From DASYQD01 sp963846495 (GTDB lineage: Bacteria; Acidobacteriota; Thermoanaerobaculia; Multivoradales; JAIOJS01): DNA of 64,000 nt. A program made the position numbers and the translations under genes. Positions 17,241-27,163 of the stretch are shown here, one piece after another. Under the pieces are notes generated by a model. The model ran no database searches and was not told where the DNA came from. It saw only the letters and a program-made list of their open reading frames with translations. The stretch covers positions 62,001-126,000 of the forward strand of contig CAWJWP010000030.1 of assembly GCA_963846495.1 (NCBI GenBank), in the 5' to 3' direction. Each line of letters begins with the position of its first letter. Positions within the stretch are counted from its first letter, which is position 1.

Positions 17241-18232
17241 CGCGGCGAATCTCCTGGAAGGGCAGCGGCCGGCGGCAGGCCCGGCACCGTGCGCAGCACG
17301 CGCCCGTCCTCGCTCAGGAACGAGCGGGGCAGGCGCCGGTAGAGCGGTCGCAGCAGGGCCGGCGGCGCTTCGTGCACCGGGAACGACGGCCCCCACTGCC
17401 AGGTGAACGCGGCCTTCTCCTGCGGCGTGGCGTTGGTGAGCACCACGACCGACGGCTGGCCGTCTGTCGTGGCGAGACGGTTCAACGCGTCCGCCCATTG
17501 CGACGCGTCCTTTAGATCGACGAGGACCACCCAGGCGCGTCCGCTCGCGGCGTCGGGCACGACGTCGGTGAGGCAGATCCTGGGGTTGACGCCGGCACAG
17601 ACGCTGGCGAGCTCGACGCCGGGCCGCAGCCGCGTCGCCACGTCGTCGAGCGGCAGCGACGGCGCGCGCCAGGCGAGGAGCGCGATGGCAACGGTGCCCA
17701 CCGCCGCCAGCGCCGTCCGTAGCCGCGGCAGCGCCGGCGCCTCGCGCGGCAGGGCGAGCCAGGCGAGGAGAAGGAGCGGCAGCAGCAGCGCGAGGTCCTG
17801 CCAGAACGCCGCCGCCGGCGTGCGTTGGACGAGGTTGCCGAAGCAGCCGCAGCTCGCCTCGTCGGCGGTGCCGTGCACGGCGCGCCACCAGCTGCGGCCG
17901 TTGAGCGCCACGAAGCCGACGACGAGCACGCTCACGGCAGCGAGGCTCCAGCGCCGGCGCACGCCGAGCACGAGCAGCAGTCCGAGGCCGCCCTCGACCG
18001 CCAGCACCAACACGGCGGCGACCATCGGCGGCAGCCCGAAGGTCAGCCCTTCGGCTTGCAGCAGCTCGGCGAACGACTGCGGGTCGATCGCCTTCGCCAG
18101 CGTGGCGACGAGCAGCACGAGGCCGAGCGCGAACGCCGCCGCGCGCCCCACCCACGCGAGGGTCGGCCGCGGTAGAGCGATCGCCGCCTCGGCGGGCGCC
18201 TCAGCAGGCGCGGAGAGCACCGTCTCCTGCAT
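17237..18232 (-). CDS. MauE/DoxX family membrane protein with C-terminal thioredoxin-like extension
   Basis: A 331-residue protein. Four membrane segments lie in residues 28-165, with the MauE signature SCGCFG (about 122-127) between them. In MauE/DoxX-like proteins these Cys residues are thought to pass electrons to a periplasmic thioredoxin. A fifth segment (about 172-190) leads to an exterior domain (about 200-325) with VCAGVNPRICLTDV (two Cys) and a weak thioredoxin-like pattern. It is the first gene of a two-gene operon with the CPHC thioredoxin and is divergent from plsC with a 47-nt gap. Confidence 0.8.
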   Translation of the reverse strand: MQETVLSAPAEAPAEAAIALPRPTLAWVGRAAAFALGLVLLVATLAKAIDPQSFAELLQAEGLTFGLPPMVAAVLVLAVEGGLGLLLVLGVRRRWSLAAVSVLVVGFVALNGRSWWRAVHGTADEASCGCFGNLVQRTPAAAFWQDLALLLPLLLLAWLALPREAPALPRLRTALAAVGTVAIALLAWRAPSLPLDDVATRLRPGVELASVCAGVNPRICLTDVVPDAASGRAWVVLVDLKDASQWADALNRLATTDGQPSVVVLTNATPQEKAAFTWQWGPSFPVHEAPPALLRPLYRRLPRSFLSEDGRVLRTVPGLPPAAALPGDSPR

Positions 18233-18279
18233 CGCCTGATCTTAGCTGCCAGCCGTTAAGATCATCCTGAGGGCACGTC

Positions 18280-19083
18280 ATGATGCGCGCTCTGAAGGGC
18301 CTCGCCTGGCTCGTCGTCAACGTTCTGCAGTGGCTCTTCATCGCCTTCTGGACGGCGTTCCTGACGTTGATCGCGGTGCCGCTCTCCGCCATCACCCGGC
18401 GCCCGCGGATCGGCCTCGCCATGGCGCGCCGGCTGTGGGCACCGGCGGTGATGCGCGCCTCCCTGGTGCGGGTGGAGACGATCGGCGCCGAGGTGCTCGC
18501 TCCCGACCGGCCCTGGTTCCTCGCCTGCAACCATCAATCGTTCGCCGACATTCCGATCCTCTTCGCCGGCCTGCCCTTGGACCTGCGCTTCGTGGCCAAG
18601 CGCGAGCTGCGCCGCGTCCCCTTCATGGGCTGGTACATGGAGGCGATGGGGATGGTCTTCGTCGACCGCCGGCGGCGGAAGAGCGGCGCCGCCGGCATCG
18701 ATGCGGCGACCGCGTTGCTGCGCGAGGGCGGCTGCGTGCTCTCCTTCCCCGCCGGCACGCGCCGCGCGCCGGGCGAGGCGCAGGCGTGGAAGGCCGCGGC
18801 CTTCGCTCCCGCGCTCGCCGCCGGCGTGCCGGTCGTGCCGGTGGCGGTGCACGGCACGCGCGCCATGCTGCCGCCGGGCATCGGCCTGCGGCCCGGCACG
18901 GCACAGGTGATGATCGGCGAGCCGATTCCCACCGCGGGCCTGCCGCTCTCGGCCCGTGACGAAGTGGCGCAGCGCGCCGAGGCGGCGGTCGAGGCGATGC
19001 TGGCGCAGCTCGCCGCGACGGCGGCGGAAGTGACAGCGCTGACGAGCTCGCCGGCCCCGGCGCTGCCGACTAGCGCCGGATGA
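18280..19083 (+). CDS. plsC: 1-acyl-sn-glycerol-3-phosphate acyltransferase (PlsC family)
   Basis: A 267-residue enzyme that adds the second acyl chain to lysophosphatidic acid. The catalytic block ACNHQSFADIPIL (about residues 85-97) carries the NHX4D motif, MVFVDRRRRKSG is block 2, and SFPAGTRRAPGE is block 3 (normally EGTR; here AGTR). VVPVAVHGTR is block 4. A hydrophobic N-terminal helix (about 5-40) anchors it to the inner membrane. ATG 18280 is immediately followed by a second ATG. Its 3' end overlaps the convergent FHA-RDD gene by 14 nt. The E-to-A change in block 3 suggests an unusual substrate. Confidence 0.88.
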   Translation: MMRALKGLAWLVVNVLQWLFIAFWTAFLTLIAVPLSAITRRPRIGLAMARRLWAPAVMRASLVRVETIGAEVLAPDRPWFLACNHQSFADIPILFAGLPLDLRFVAKRELRRVPFMGWYMEAMGMVFVDRRRRKSGAAGIDAATALLREGGCVLSFPAGTRRAPGEAQAWKAAAFAPALAAGVPVVPVAVHGTRAMLPPGIGLRPGTAQVMIGEPIPTAGLPLSARDEVAQRAEAAVEAMLAQLAATAAEVTALTSSPAPALPTSAG

Positions 19084-20347
19084 CGGCGGTGCCGGCGAGG
19101 TGGTCGTGCAGCCCGCGCTTGTCGCGGGTGAAGGCGACCATCAGGAAGCCGAGGCCGAAGATCGCGGCGCTGACCAGCCATCCGCACAGGCGCAGCAACG
19201 CCAACCCGAGGCCGATGCCGCGCCGCCGCTTGCCGCCGATGACACGCAGGCCGAGCACCGCCTTCCCTGGCGTGGCGCCGAAGAACGCCCAACAGGGCAC
19301 GACGAGAAACAGGTGCACGAGGACCCACAGCAGCGACGCCACCGCCGGCGCGGAGGGATTGCGCAGGCCGCCGAGCACCAGCGGCGGGCCGAGGACGAGG
19401 GCGAGGATCCAGATGCCGTCGATCACCTGCGCCAGCCAGCGAATCCAGAAACCCGCCGGGCGCAGCGCGACCGCTGCCGGCGCAGCGACGGCGGCCGGCG
19501 CGGTGTAGGGGGGAGCCGGCGGCGACGGCAGCGGCACGTCGGCGAGCGCGATAGGGGGCGGCGTCGGTTGCAGCGCCGGCCGGCGCTCGCCGGAGCCGGG
19601 GCCGCGGACAGGAGGCGGCGGGTTCGGCGCGTGGAACACGTCGTCCGAGAGGCGCGGCAGCAGCTCGCTGTCGTCGATGCCGACATCCGAGGACGGCGGC
19701 TCGAACTGCATCACCTCGGGCTCGTCGTAAAGCTCACGGCGTCCGGGCGGCGGCGGCGGCGATGCAGCAGAAGGCGACGACGGCGGCTGCGGCGCCGCCC
19801 ACATCGGCCCCGCTCCCGGATCGCCGACGTAGGGCGGCGGCATCGCCGGCGCGCTCGCCGGCGGTGGAGGCGGCGGCGAGTCGAACATCTCGGGCGACGG
19901 CTCGAACGCTCCCGCCGCCGCAGCGGCCGCTGCCCCCATGCGGTGGCCGCAGCGCTGGCAGAACTCGGCGTGCAGCGGCAGCTCGGCGCCGCAGGCGGGG
20001 CACTGCAGATTCGCCGTGTCGAGGCGGACGGTGGCGCCCACCTCTTCCGCAACCGGCGAGGTGATGCGCGCGAGGATGTCGGTCTCGCCGATGGTGATGC
20101 GGTCGCCGTCGTTGAGCAGCCGCTCCGACGTCAGGCGCTCGCCGTTGAGGTAGGTGCCGTTGGACGACTGCAGGTCGCGCGCCGACATCTCGCCGGGCCT
20201 GATGGTGATGAGGACGTGGTTGCGGCTGGCGCTGGGGTCGCGCAGCGTCACCGTGCAGCCGCGGCTGCGGCCGACGGTGGACTCACCCTCCTCGAGCGGC
20301 ACCAGGCGCCCCTCGACCTCGAGCGCGTACGACCACTTGTCGCCGAT
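19070..20347 (-). CDS. FHA - zinc ribbon - RDD membrane protein (start uncertain)
   Basis: About 425 residues. An N-terminal FHA domain (WSYALEVEGRLVPL...STVGRSRGC...SRNHVLI...QSSNGTYLNGE) is followed by a zinc ribbon (CPACGAELPLHAEFCQRCG) and a long Pro-rich linker. It ends in an RDD domain with three or more membrane segments (GFWIRWLAQVIDGIWILALV... ...TPGKAVLGLRVIGGKRRRG). No ATG, GTG or TTG lies between the uvrA stop and the first FHA strand. A GGGAGGT ribosome site sits 7 nt before an ATC at 20347, so a rare AUC start is the best fit. The next GTG would cut the domain. It probably reads phosphothreonine signals at the membrane and lies downstream of uvrA on the same strand. Confidence 0.78.
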   Translation of the reverse strand: MGDKWSYALEVEGRLVPLEEGESTVGRSRGCTVTLRDPSASRNHVLITIRPGEMSARDLQSSNGTYLNGERLTSERLLNDGDRITIGETDILARITSPVAEEVGATVRLDTANLQCPACGAELPLHAEFCQRCGHRMGAAAAAAAGAFEPSPEMFDSPPPPPPASAPAMPPPYVGDPGAGPMWAAPQPPSSPSAASPPPPPGRRELYDEPEVMQFEPPSSDVGIDDSELLPRLSDDVFHAPNPPPPVRGPGSGERRPALQPTPPPIALADVPLPSPPAPPYTAPAAVAAPAAVALRPAGFWIRWLAQVIDGIWILALVLGPPLVLGGLRNPSAPAVASLLWVLVHLFLVVPCWAFFGATPGKAVLGLRVIGGKRRRGIGLGLALLRLCGWLVSAAIFGLGFLMVAFTRDKRGLHDHLAGTAVIRR

Positions 20348-20442
20348 CTTGGGGACCTCCCTGGGGTTCGGCGAAGGATATATCAGTGGCTGGAGCGACG
20401 AGCCTGGCCGCCCGTAGCGCGACCAGACCGTGCCGCCGCTCG

Positions 20443-23422
20443 CTATCCCGACGCTACGCGCTCGGCGTGCGCCTCGACCAGCGGCGGTGGACGCCGTGCC
20501 GACAGCCGCCGCAGCGGCTCCCAACCGAGGTGTTGGCGCAGCTCGTCGGCGGTCGGACCTTCGCCCTCTTCGAGAAAGCCTTGCAGCGGCCCGCACCAGA
20601 GGACGCGGCCGCCGTGCGCGCCGCCGCCGGGGCCGAGCTCGACGATCCAGTCGGCGCGCGCGATGAGGTCGAGTTGGTGCTCGACCACGACCACGCCGTC
20701 GCCGCGCTGGACGAGGCGGCGCAGCGAACGGTAGAGCAGCGCGATGTCCGACAGGTGCAAACCAGTCGTCGGCTCGTCGAAGAGCAGCAGGCGCCGCGTG
20801 GCGCGCTTGCCGCCGCCGCCGCGGTCACCACGACGGCTGCGCCCGGCCGCCGGCGCCTCGCGAAGGAAGGCGGCGAGCTTCAACCGCTGCGCCTCACCCG
20901 CCGACAGCGTCGAGGTCGGCTGCCCCAGCCGCAGGTAGCCGAGCCCGGCCTGCTCGAGGAGCCGCAGCTTGCGCTGGAGGCCGCGCGAATCGCCGAGCTC
21001 GGCGAGCGCCTCGTCGACCGTCATCTCCAGCGTCTCGGCGAGGTTCTTGCCGCGCACACGCACCGCCAGCACCTCCGGACGGAAGCGCCGGCCCTGGCAG
21101 CGCTCGCAGACGACCTCCATAGTGCCGAGGAACTGGAGGTCGACTTCCTGCGTGCCGGTGCCGCGGCAGTCGGGGCAGCGGCCGAGGTCGAGGTTGAACG
21201 AGAAGTGGCCGGGGCCGAGCCCGCGCGCGATCGCGTCCGGCGAGCCGGCGAAGAGCTTGCGCAGCTCGTCGTAGGCGCCGATCGAGGTCACCGGGTTGCT
21301 GCGGCTCGAGCGGCCGAGCGGCTGCTGGTCGACGAGCAGCACTTCGGCGACGGCATCGAGCCCGAGCAGCGCCGAGCAGGCGCCCGGCTCGGCGTCGGGC
21401 TCGCCGCGCTGCCTGCCGCGCGCCCTCGTAGAGCACGCCCTCGACGAGCGTCGACTTGCCGGAGCCGGAGACGCCGGTGACCGCCACCAGCGCGCCGAGC
21501 GGGAAGCGCACGTCGACGTTGCGCAGGTTGTGCTCGCGGGCGCCCTGGATCTCGATCCACGGCCGGTCGGCGTACTGCTGCTCGGGCCGCGACACGCCGC
21601 GCTCCTGCTTGCGGCGCGCCACGTGGCGGCGCGCGAGCTGCGAGCCGCTCCGCCGCAGGTGCCGCGCCGTCAGCGTGTCGGCGGAGCGCAGCAGCTCGTG
21701 GGGCGTGCCGGCGAAGACGAGGTCGCCGCCTGCCTCGCCGGCGCCGGGGCCGAGCTCGAGCAAGTAGTCGGCACCGTGGATGACGGACGGGTCGTGCTCG
21801 ACGACGACGACCGTGTTGCCGCGCTTCGAGAGGTCGTGCAGCAGCGCAAGAAGTCGGCGCGAGTCGCGCGCATGCAAGCCGATCGTCGGCTCGTCGAGCG
21901 CGTAGAGCGTGCCGGTCAAGCCCGAGCCGAGCGCCGCCGCGAGCTGGATGCGCTGCGCCTCGCCGCCCGAGAGGGTGCGGCCGGCGCGGTCGAGGGTCAG
22001 GTAGTCGAGCCCGACCTGGTGCAGAACGTCGAGCCGGTTCGCCAGCGATTCGAGGAGGTGCTCGCCGCGCGCCCGCTCGCCGGAGCTCCACTGCTGTTGC
22101 GCCAGCCAGCGGCGCAGCTCCTCGACCGAGAGCGCGAGAAGCTCGGGCAACGTGCGGCCGCGCAGGCGCACGCGCAACGCCTCGGGCTGCAGGCGCGCGC
22201 CGCGGCACACCGGGCACGGGTGGTAGGCGCGGTAGCGCGCCAGGAGCACGCGCACGTGGACGCGGTAGGTGCGGTTCTCCAGCCAGGCGAAGAACTCCGA
22301 CAGGCCGAGGAAGCTGCCGGGGCGGCGCCACCTGCGGCGACGCGGCGCCGGCGCCTCGCCTCCGCTCCAGATCCACTCGCGCACCTCCTCGGACAGCTCG
22401 CGCCACGGGACGTCGAGCGGCACGCCGGCGCGCTTGCAGGCTTTGAGCAGCGGCGCGTAGTGCTCTTCATAAGAAGGTGTGTTCCAGGGCGCGAACGGAC
22501 GCTCGCCGAGGCTCTTCGAAGGATCGGGGACGACGCGCTGGCGGTCGATGCCGATGATGCGGCCGAAGCCGCTGCACTCCGAGCAGGCGCCGAGCGGCGA
22601 GTTGAAGGAGAAGAGCGCCGCCACCGGCCGCCGCGCCGCCTCGCCGCACACCGGGCAGCCGAGCTCCTCGGCGAGCTGCAGCGCGCGGCCGCCGGCCGCG
22701 GGGAGCGCGAGCAGCCGGCCGCGCGCCAACCGGAACGCTTCTTCGACGGCATCGGCGACGCGCGTCGTCGCCTCCTCGCCGGCGCGGAAGCGGCCGAGCA
22801 GGAGCGGCAGCGGGTCGAGCTCGGCCGCCCAGGCGTCGCCAGGCTCCAGGCGCACCATCGCGCCGTCCCGCCAGAGGCGGAAATAGCCCTGGCGCACCAG
22901 CTCCTGCAGCTTGTCGTCGGCGCGCTGCCGCGGCCTCGCGATAGGCGCCACGAGCAGGAACTCGGGCCCGGCGAGGCCGGCGCTGAGCGCGCGGCTCGCG
23001 GCTTCAGGGGTGAACGCCTGCGTCGGGCCGCAGCCGTTGATGCACTCGACCTCGCCGAGGTAGGTGTAGATCAAACGCAACAGGTCGTGCGCTTCGGTCA
23101 ACGTGCCGACCGTGGCGCGCGCGTTGCGCACCGGGTTGCCGGCCTGCAGCGCGACGGCGGGCAGCAGGTGCTCGAGCGAGTCCACCGGCGGCCGCTCGAG
23201 CTGCTGGATGAACTGCTGCGCGTAGGTCGACATCGACTCGACGAAGCGGCGCTGTCCTTCCGCGAAGAGGGTGTCGAAGACGAGCGACGACTTGCCGGCC
23301 CCCGACGGCCCGGTGACGACCGTCACCTTGCCGTGCGGGATGGCGCACGAGATCCCCTTCAGGTTGTGGGTGCGGGCGCCGCTGAGCAGCAGCGAGCGCG
23401 GCTGCGGATGAGGGTGGGACAC
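20443..23422 (-). CDS. uvrA: UvrA excinuclease ABC subunit A, interrupted by an apparent frameshift
   Basis: The protein is about 990 residues when read across a frameshift; it scans DNA for bulky lesions with UvrB. The first ABC half has GPSGAGKSSLVFD, a CPVC...CSEC zinc finger (GACSECSGFG) and LSGGEAQRIQLAAALGSGLTGTLYALDEPTIGLH. The second half has GVSGSGKSTLV, a second CPDC...CERC zinc finger, LSAGEAQRLKLA and LLLFDEPTTGLH. All ATPase motifs survive. Around 21411-21432 the frame changes: after VLYEGARQA the homology continues one frame over as RGEPDAEPGAC. One indel in a GCGGCAGGCAGCGCGG stretch would restore it. GTG 23422 begins just before the conserved LLLSGARTHNLKG. Sequencing error is at least as likely as true loss. 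Confidence 0.88.
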
Positions 23423-23623
23423 GGCTCTTTTCGCTGGGCCCGCGCTCCCCTCGCAACCGCGCTTGCATAGCTGGGCGCGGTGCGTGCGGCGTACGCGCGG
23501 TGAACCCTCGATATTAGCAGCCGGCACCCACTCGAACGTGCTGCTCCGCGCCTCGCTTCGCACCACCTCGCGCATGCCGCTCCGCGCCTTGCCGCGCCGC
23601 CTCCGGCGCACCATACTGACGCC

Positions 23624-26140
23624 GTGATCGCCTTCGCCACCTTGTGGCTGGGGTTGGTCACCGGCGCCGTGCCGGTGGAGCTGCTCGCCGGCCCCGACGT
23701 GGCCCGCGTCGAGCTGCGGCTCGACGGCGCGCCCTGCGCCGCCATCGCCGCGCCGCCCTGGCAGGCGAGCTGCGACCTCGGACCGGAGATCGCGCCGCAC
23801 GAGCTCGTCGCGGTGGCGTTCGACAGCGCCGGCAATCAGCTCGCGGAGGCGCGGCAGTGGCTCAACCTGCCGCGCGATCCGGCGGAGCTCGAGGTGGCGC
23901 TCTCGACCGAGCCGGGACCGCCGCCGAAGCTGGTGGCGCGCCTCGCCTGGGCCGGCCCCGGCGGCGCCGCGCCGCTGGCGGTCTCCGCGACGCTCGACGA
24001 CGAGCCGCTGACCTTCACCGCTGGCTGGGATCGTCTGGTGCTGCCGCCGCTCTCGCCGGGCGCGGCGAAGCTCCTGCGCGTCGAGGCGATGTTCCCCGGT
24101 GGCACCAAGGCCAGCCGCGAGCTCGCCGTCGGCGGCGACCTCGCCGAGCAGATCGCCCAGGAGCTCACCGGCGTGCCGGTCGAGCTGCTCGGGCGCGCCG
24201 AGCGCGCCGCGCTATCCGACGGCGAGCGCCAGCTGCGCGTGGTCGCGTTCGAGAAGGGCCGCGCCGACCTGGTGGTGGTCGTCGATCCCGCGGCGACGGC
24301 TGCGCTCGCCAAGCTCGCGCGTGAAGGAGGAAAGCAGCGGGTGAGCCGCGGCGGCATCGGGCTGGGCCCCAGGTCCAGCCCGGGTGCCGGCACGATGGCC
24401 GCCGACGCGCGCGCCAAGGTGCCGCTGCCGGACGGCGCGCGGATGCGGCTCGTCTGGCCGGTGGCGGAGAGCCGGCGGCACGGCGAGCTGCGCTTCGACC
24501 TCTTCCCTACCTCGCCCGAGCGCACCGCCGCCGACGGCAGCCTCCTCGACGCGCTCGGCCTCGCGGCGCAGCTGCCGGGCTCGACGGTGCCGCCGCGCAT
24601 CGCCGACGCGGTGGCGCTCGCCGCGCTCACCGCCGCCGAGCCGGGGCGCCGCCGCGCCGTGCTGCTGGTGCTCGGCGAGCAGCCGCTCGACACCAGCACC
24701 TACGACGCGGCGCGCGTGCGGCGCTTCCTCGACCGCCTGCGCGTGCCGCTCGTCGTCTGGTCGACGGGGCCGTCGTCGCCGGAAGTGGTGGCGGCGTGGG
24801 GCGAGGCGGAGACGATCGCCAGCGTGCAGCGGCTGGAGAAGGCGGCGAAGCACCTCGACCAGTTGCTCGGGCGGCAGCGGATCGCGTGGGTGGAAGGGCG
24901 GCACTTGCCGCAACGGCTGGTGGCCGGCGCGGGTGGCGCGCTGCGGCTGGCGACAGCGGCGCCAGCCGCGGAGATGATCGCCGCATCGGCAAACCCGGCG
25001 GGTACGGCAGCAGTCGCGAAAGCGACGGCGGAAGGCGAAGCGGTGCTCGACCGCGCGCCGACGGTTGACGACGCGGCCGCGCCCGACAACGCGACGCTCG
25101 ACAGCGCGGCTCTCGACAGCGCCGCATTCGACAGCACGGTGCTCGACGAGGCAGCGGCCGTTGACGGCGCGGCCGACGACGACACGCCGGTGCCCGCAAA
25201 CCAGCCCGCCGGCACCGCGAACATCGTCGATCCGGTCACGCCGGCGATCCCGATCGAGGTGACTCCCGGCGCCGTCGATGCTTCGTTCGCATCGAAACCG
25301 CCCGTCCTGCCGTCGAACTTTCCCTTGCGCTCGCTGCCGCCGTTCATGCTCTTCACTGACGTGCACGACGAGCGGTTGCTGGCGACGCTCGGCGAGGTCG
25401 CGGCCGCGGTGCCGGCCGACTTCGGCGCCCGCTTCGGCCTGCGGCCGCGCGCCAGGGGCTCGCTGGTGCTCTTCACGCAATCGCTCGACTTCCGCCAGTG
25501 GCTCGACCAGCAGGGCGGCGGCGGCGACCACGCGGTGGAAGGCTTCTCGCGCGCCGGCGTCGCCGCGCTCGCCGTCGGCGACCTGCGCGACGACGACGTC
25601 TCGGCGCTCCTGGTGCACGAGCTCGCGCACCTGCTGACGCGCGCGGCGGTCGGCCGCCAGCTGCCGCCCTGGCTCGAGGAAGGGCTCGCCGAGGAAATGT
25701 CGATCAGCCGCCGCGACGCCGCCGGCCGCACCCTGGCGGGCACCCTGCGCGCGCACAGCAGCCTGCGCAACACGGCGGCCATCCCGACCCCCGGCCGCGT
25801 CATGTACGAGCGCACCATCACCGGTCCCGCGGCGGCACTGATTGCTCTGGTGCGCGGCCCCCGCCCCGCCCTCGCCGAGCTGGTGCCGATGCCCTGGTCG
25901 GCCTTCGCCGCCGCCCGCGGCCGCGCCGAGCGCTACGCCGCCTCGGCCTTCTTCGTGCGCTACCTGCTCGACGGCGACAAGGGCCGCTGGCGCGAGCCCT
26001 TCCTCGCCTTCCTCGCTGCGGCCGCCAACGGAGCCCCCGCCGACGTGGCAGCGCTCGAGCGAGCCCTCGGCACCCCGATCGCGTCGCTCCAGGACCCCTT
26101 CGACCAGTGGCTGCGGCGCACCGCGGTGATGGCGCGCTGA
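23624..26140 (+). CDS. VWFA-related protein with C-terminal zinc peptidase-like (MA clan) domain
   Basis: An 838-residue protein starting at GTG 23624, with a short N-terminal signal-like segment (about 1-16). The middle (about 210-430) has alternating beta/alpha elements like a VWA fold (VVVVDPAATAAL, RAVLLVLGEQPLDTSTYDA) but no MIDAS DxSxS. A low-complexity stretch (about 485-530) repeats a five-residue LDSA(A/T) pattern. The last part (about 570-800) is a peptidase_MA-like domain: LLVHELAHLLTRAA with HEXXH (about 665-669), then PPWLEEGLAEEM holding the third-ligand Glu. It is probably an exported protease, but the substrate is unknown. It is divergent from uvrA with a roughly 200-nt gap. 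Confidence 0.75.
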   Translation: MIAFATLWLGLVTGAVPVELLAGPDVARVELRLDGAPCAAIAAPPWQASCDLGPEIAPHELVAVAFDSAGNQLAEARQWLNLPRDPAELEVALSTEPGPPPKLVARLAWAGPGGAAPLAVSATLDDEPLTFTAGWDRLVLPPLSPGAAKLLRVEAMFPGGTKASRELAVGGDLAEQIAQELTGVPVELLGRAERAALSDGERQLRVVAFEKGRADLVVVVDPAATAALAKLAREGGKQRVSRGGIGLGPRSSPGAGTMAADARAKVPLPDGARMRLVWPVAESRRHGELRFDLFPTSPERTAADGSLLDALGLAAQLPGSTVPPRIADAVALAALTAAEPGRRRAVLLVLGEQPLDTSTYDAARVRRFLDRLRVPLVVWSTGPSSPEVVAAWGEAETIASVQRLEKAAKHLDQLLGRQRIAWVEGRHLPQRLVAGAGGALRLATAAPAAEMIAASANPAGTAAVAKATAEGEAVLDRAPTVDDAAAPDNATLDSAALDSAAFDSTVLDEAAAVDGAADDDTPVPANQPAGTANIVDPVTPAIPIEVTPGAVDASFASKPPVLPSNFPLRSLPPFMLFTDVHDERLLATLGEVAAAVPADFGARFGLRPRARGSLVLFTQSLDFRQWLDQQGGGGDHAVEGFSRAGVAALAVGDLRDDDVSALLVHELAHLLTRAAVGRQLPPWLEEGLAEEMSISRRDAAGRTLAGTLRAHSSLRNTAAIPTPGRVMYERTITGPAAALIALVRGPRPALAELVPMPWSAFAAARGRAERYAASAFFVRYLLDGDKGRWREPFLAFLAAAANGAPADVAALERALGTPIASLQDPFDQWLRRTAVMAR

Positions 26141-26194
26141 GCAGCGCGACGCCACGCGGCGCGCACCCGACAGTGCGTCGACGAGCGTGACCGC

Positions 26195-27106
26195 GTGAAG
26201 GCAGCCGCGGCTCGTCTCGCCGACGCGGGACGCTCGCTCGCTACGGGCGTGGTGGCAGGCGGACGCGGGGCGTGGCGAACGGCGCGGCGTGGGGTCGTCG
26301 GCTCGGCGTTGGGCGTGCGTGGGCTCGCGGCGCGGCGGCGCGGCGCTGGGGCGATGGTTGTGCTCGGCGTTGCGCGGCTGCTGGTGCAGATGCCTGTCGA
26401 CGCGTTGCTGTTGGCGTTGGTGCGAATGGTGTCGGCGCTGCAGACGTTGCTCGCGGTCGAGCCGGTCGGGCGGCGGCTGGACGAGCGCGAGCGCGTGTTG
26501 CTGCGCCGCGTGTTCGGCGACGGCATCGACGATCGATCGGTGCGGCTCAAGCACGGGCGACTTGGCGTCCTCGGCTTGCCGGGCGTGGCCTTCGTCGCGT
26601 GCGACACCATTCACGTGCCGGCAGCGCATCGGCGTTCGACACCGCGACGCGCCGCGGCCGCGCGCGATCGACGCTCGCTCGTCGACTGCGCGCCTGCTCT
26701 GCTCGTTCACGAGCTCGTGCATGTGTGGCAGCACCAGCGGTACGGCACGCGTTATCTCTCCGAGTGCCTGCTGGCGCAACGGCTGGGTGAGGGCTACAAC
26801 GTCGCCGTAGCGCTCGAAGCGGGCCGTCCGTGGGACGCGCTCAACTTCGAGCAGCAGGCAGAGCTGCTCGAGCGCGCTTTCGCCGCCGGCTGGTTCGACG
26901 ACGGCGGCGATGCGCCCGGCAACACGCGCCGCTTGCTCATGCGGCTCACCGACGCGAAGCGTGACGACGGCTTCCTCGTCGAGCTCGTGTTCAACGAAGC
27001 TGCAGCCGATCAGCTCTTGACCGCCGGCTGGCGCGACGCCACGCCGCTGGTCGTCGAAGGCATTGCCCTCATCCGCAGTGAACCCCGCTCGCGCCGCCGT
27101 CCGTAG
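26195..27106 (+). CDS. DUF4157-like HEXXH protein with N-terminal hydrophobic helix
   Basis: A 303-residue protein. A basic N-terminus is followed by a hydrophobic stretch (about 50-90), then a domain with LRRVFGDGIDDRSVRLKHG, ALLVHELVHVWQHQRYGTRYL (HEXXH, about 172-176) and WDALNFEQQAELLER. This is the pattern of the DUF4157 zincin seen in contractile-injection cargo proteins. Here it stands alone, without the leader or a toxin tail, and 2 kb before the eCIS regulator. GTG 26195 is 54 nt after the preceding gene on the same strand. The last 90 residues (GFLVELVFNEAAADQLLTAGW) are not recognised. Function is unknown; proteolysis is inferred. Confidence 0.62.
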   Translation: MKAAAARLADAGRSLATGVVAGGRGAWRTARRGVVGSALGVRGLAARRRGAGAMVVLGVARLLVQMPVDALLLALVRMVSALQTLLAVEPVGRRLDERERVLLRRVFGDGIDDRSVRLKHGRLGVLGLPGVAFVACDTIHVPAAHRRSTPRRAAAARDRRSLVDCAPALLVHELVHVWQHQRYGTRYLSECLLAQRLGEGYNVAVALEAGRPWDALNFEQQAELLERAFAAGWFDDGGDAPGNTRRLLMRLTDAKRDDGFLVELVFNEAAADQLLTAGWRDATPLVVEGIALIRSEPRSRRRP

Positions 27107-27163
27107 ACGGTGCTAGCCTCGCCGTTCCGCCACCACCTCCACCCAAACGAAGAGGAGAGCAGC

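Noticed and set aside
25060..25160. Pentapeptide-repeat protein
   Set aside because: The LDSA(A/T) repeats cover only a few units inside a linker of the 838-residue protein and do not form a full pentapeptide helix.
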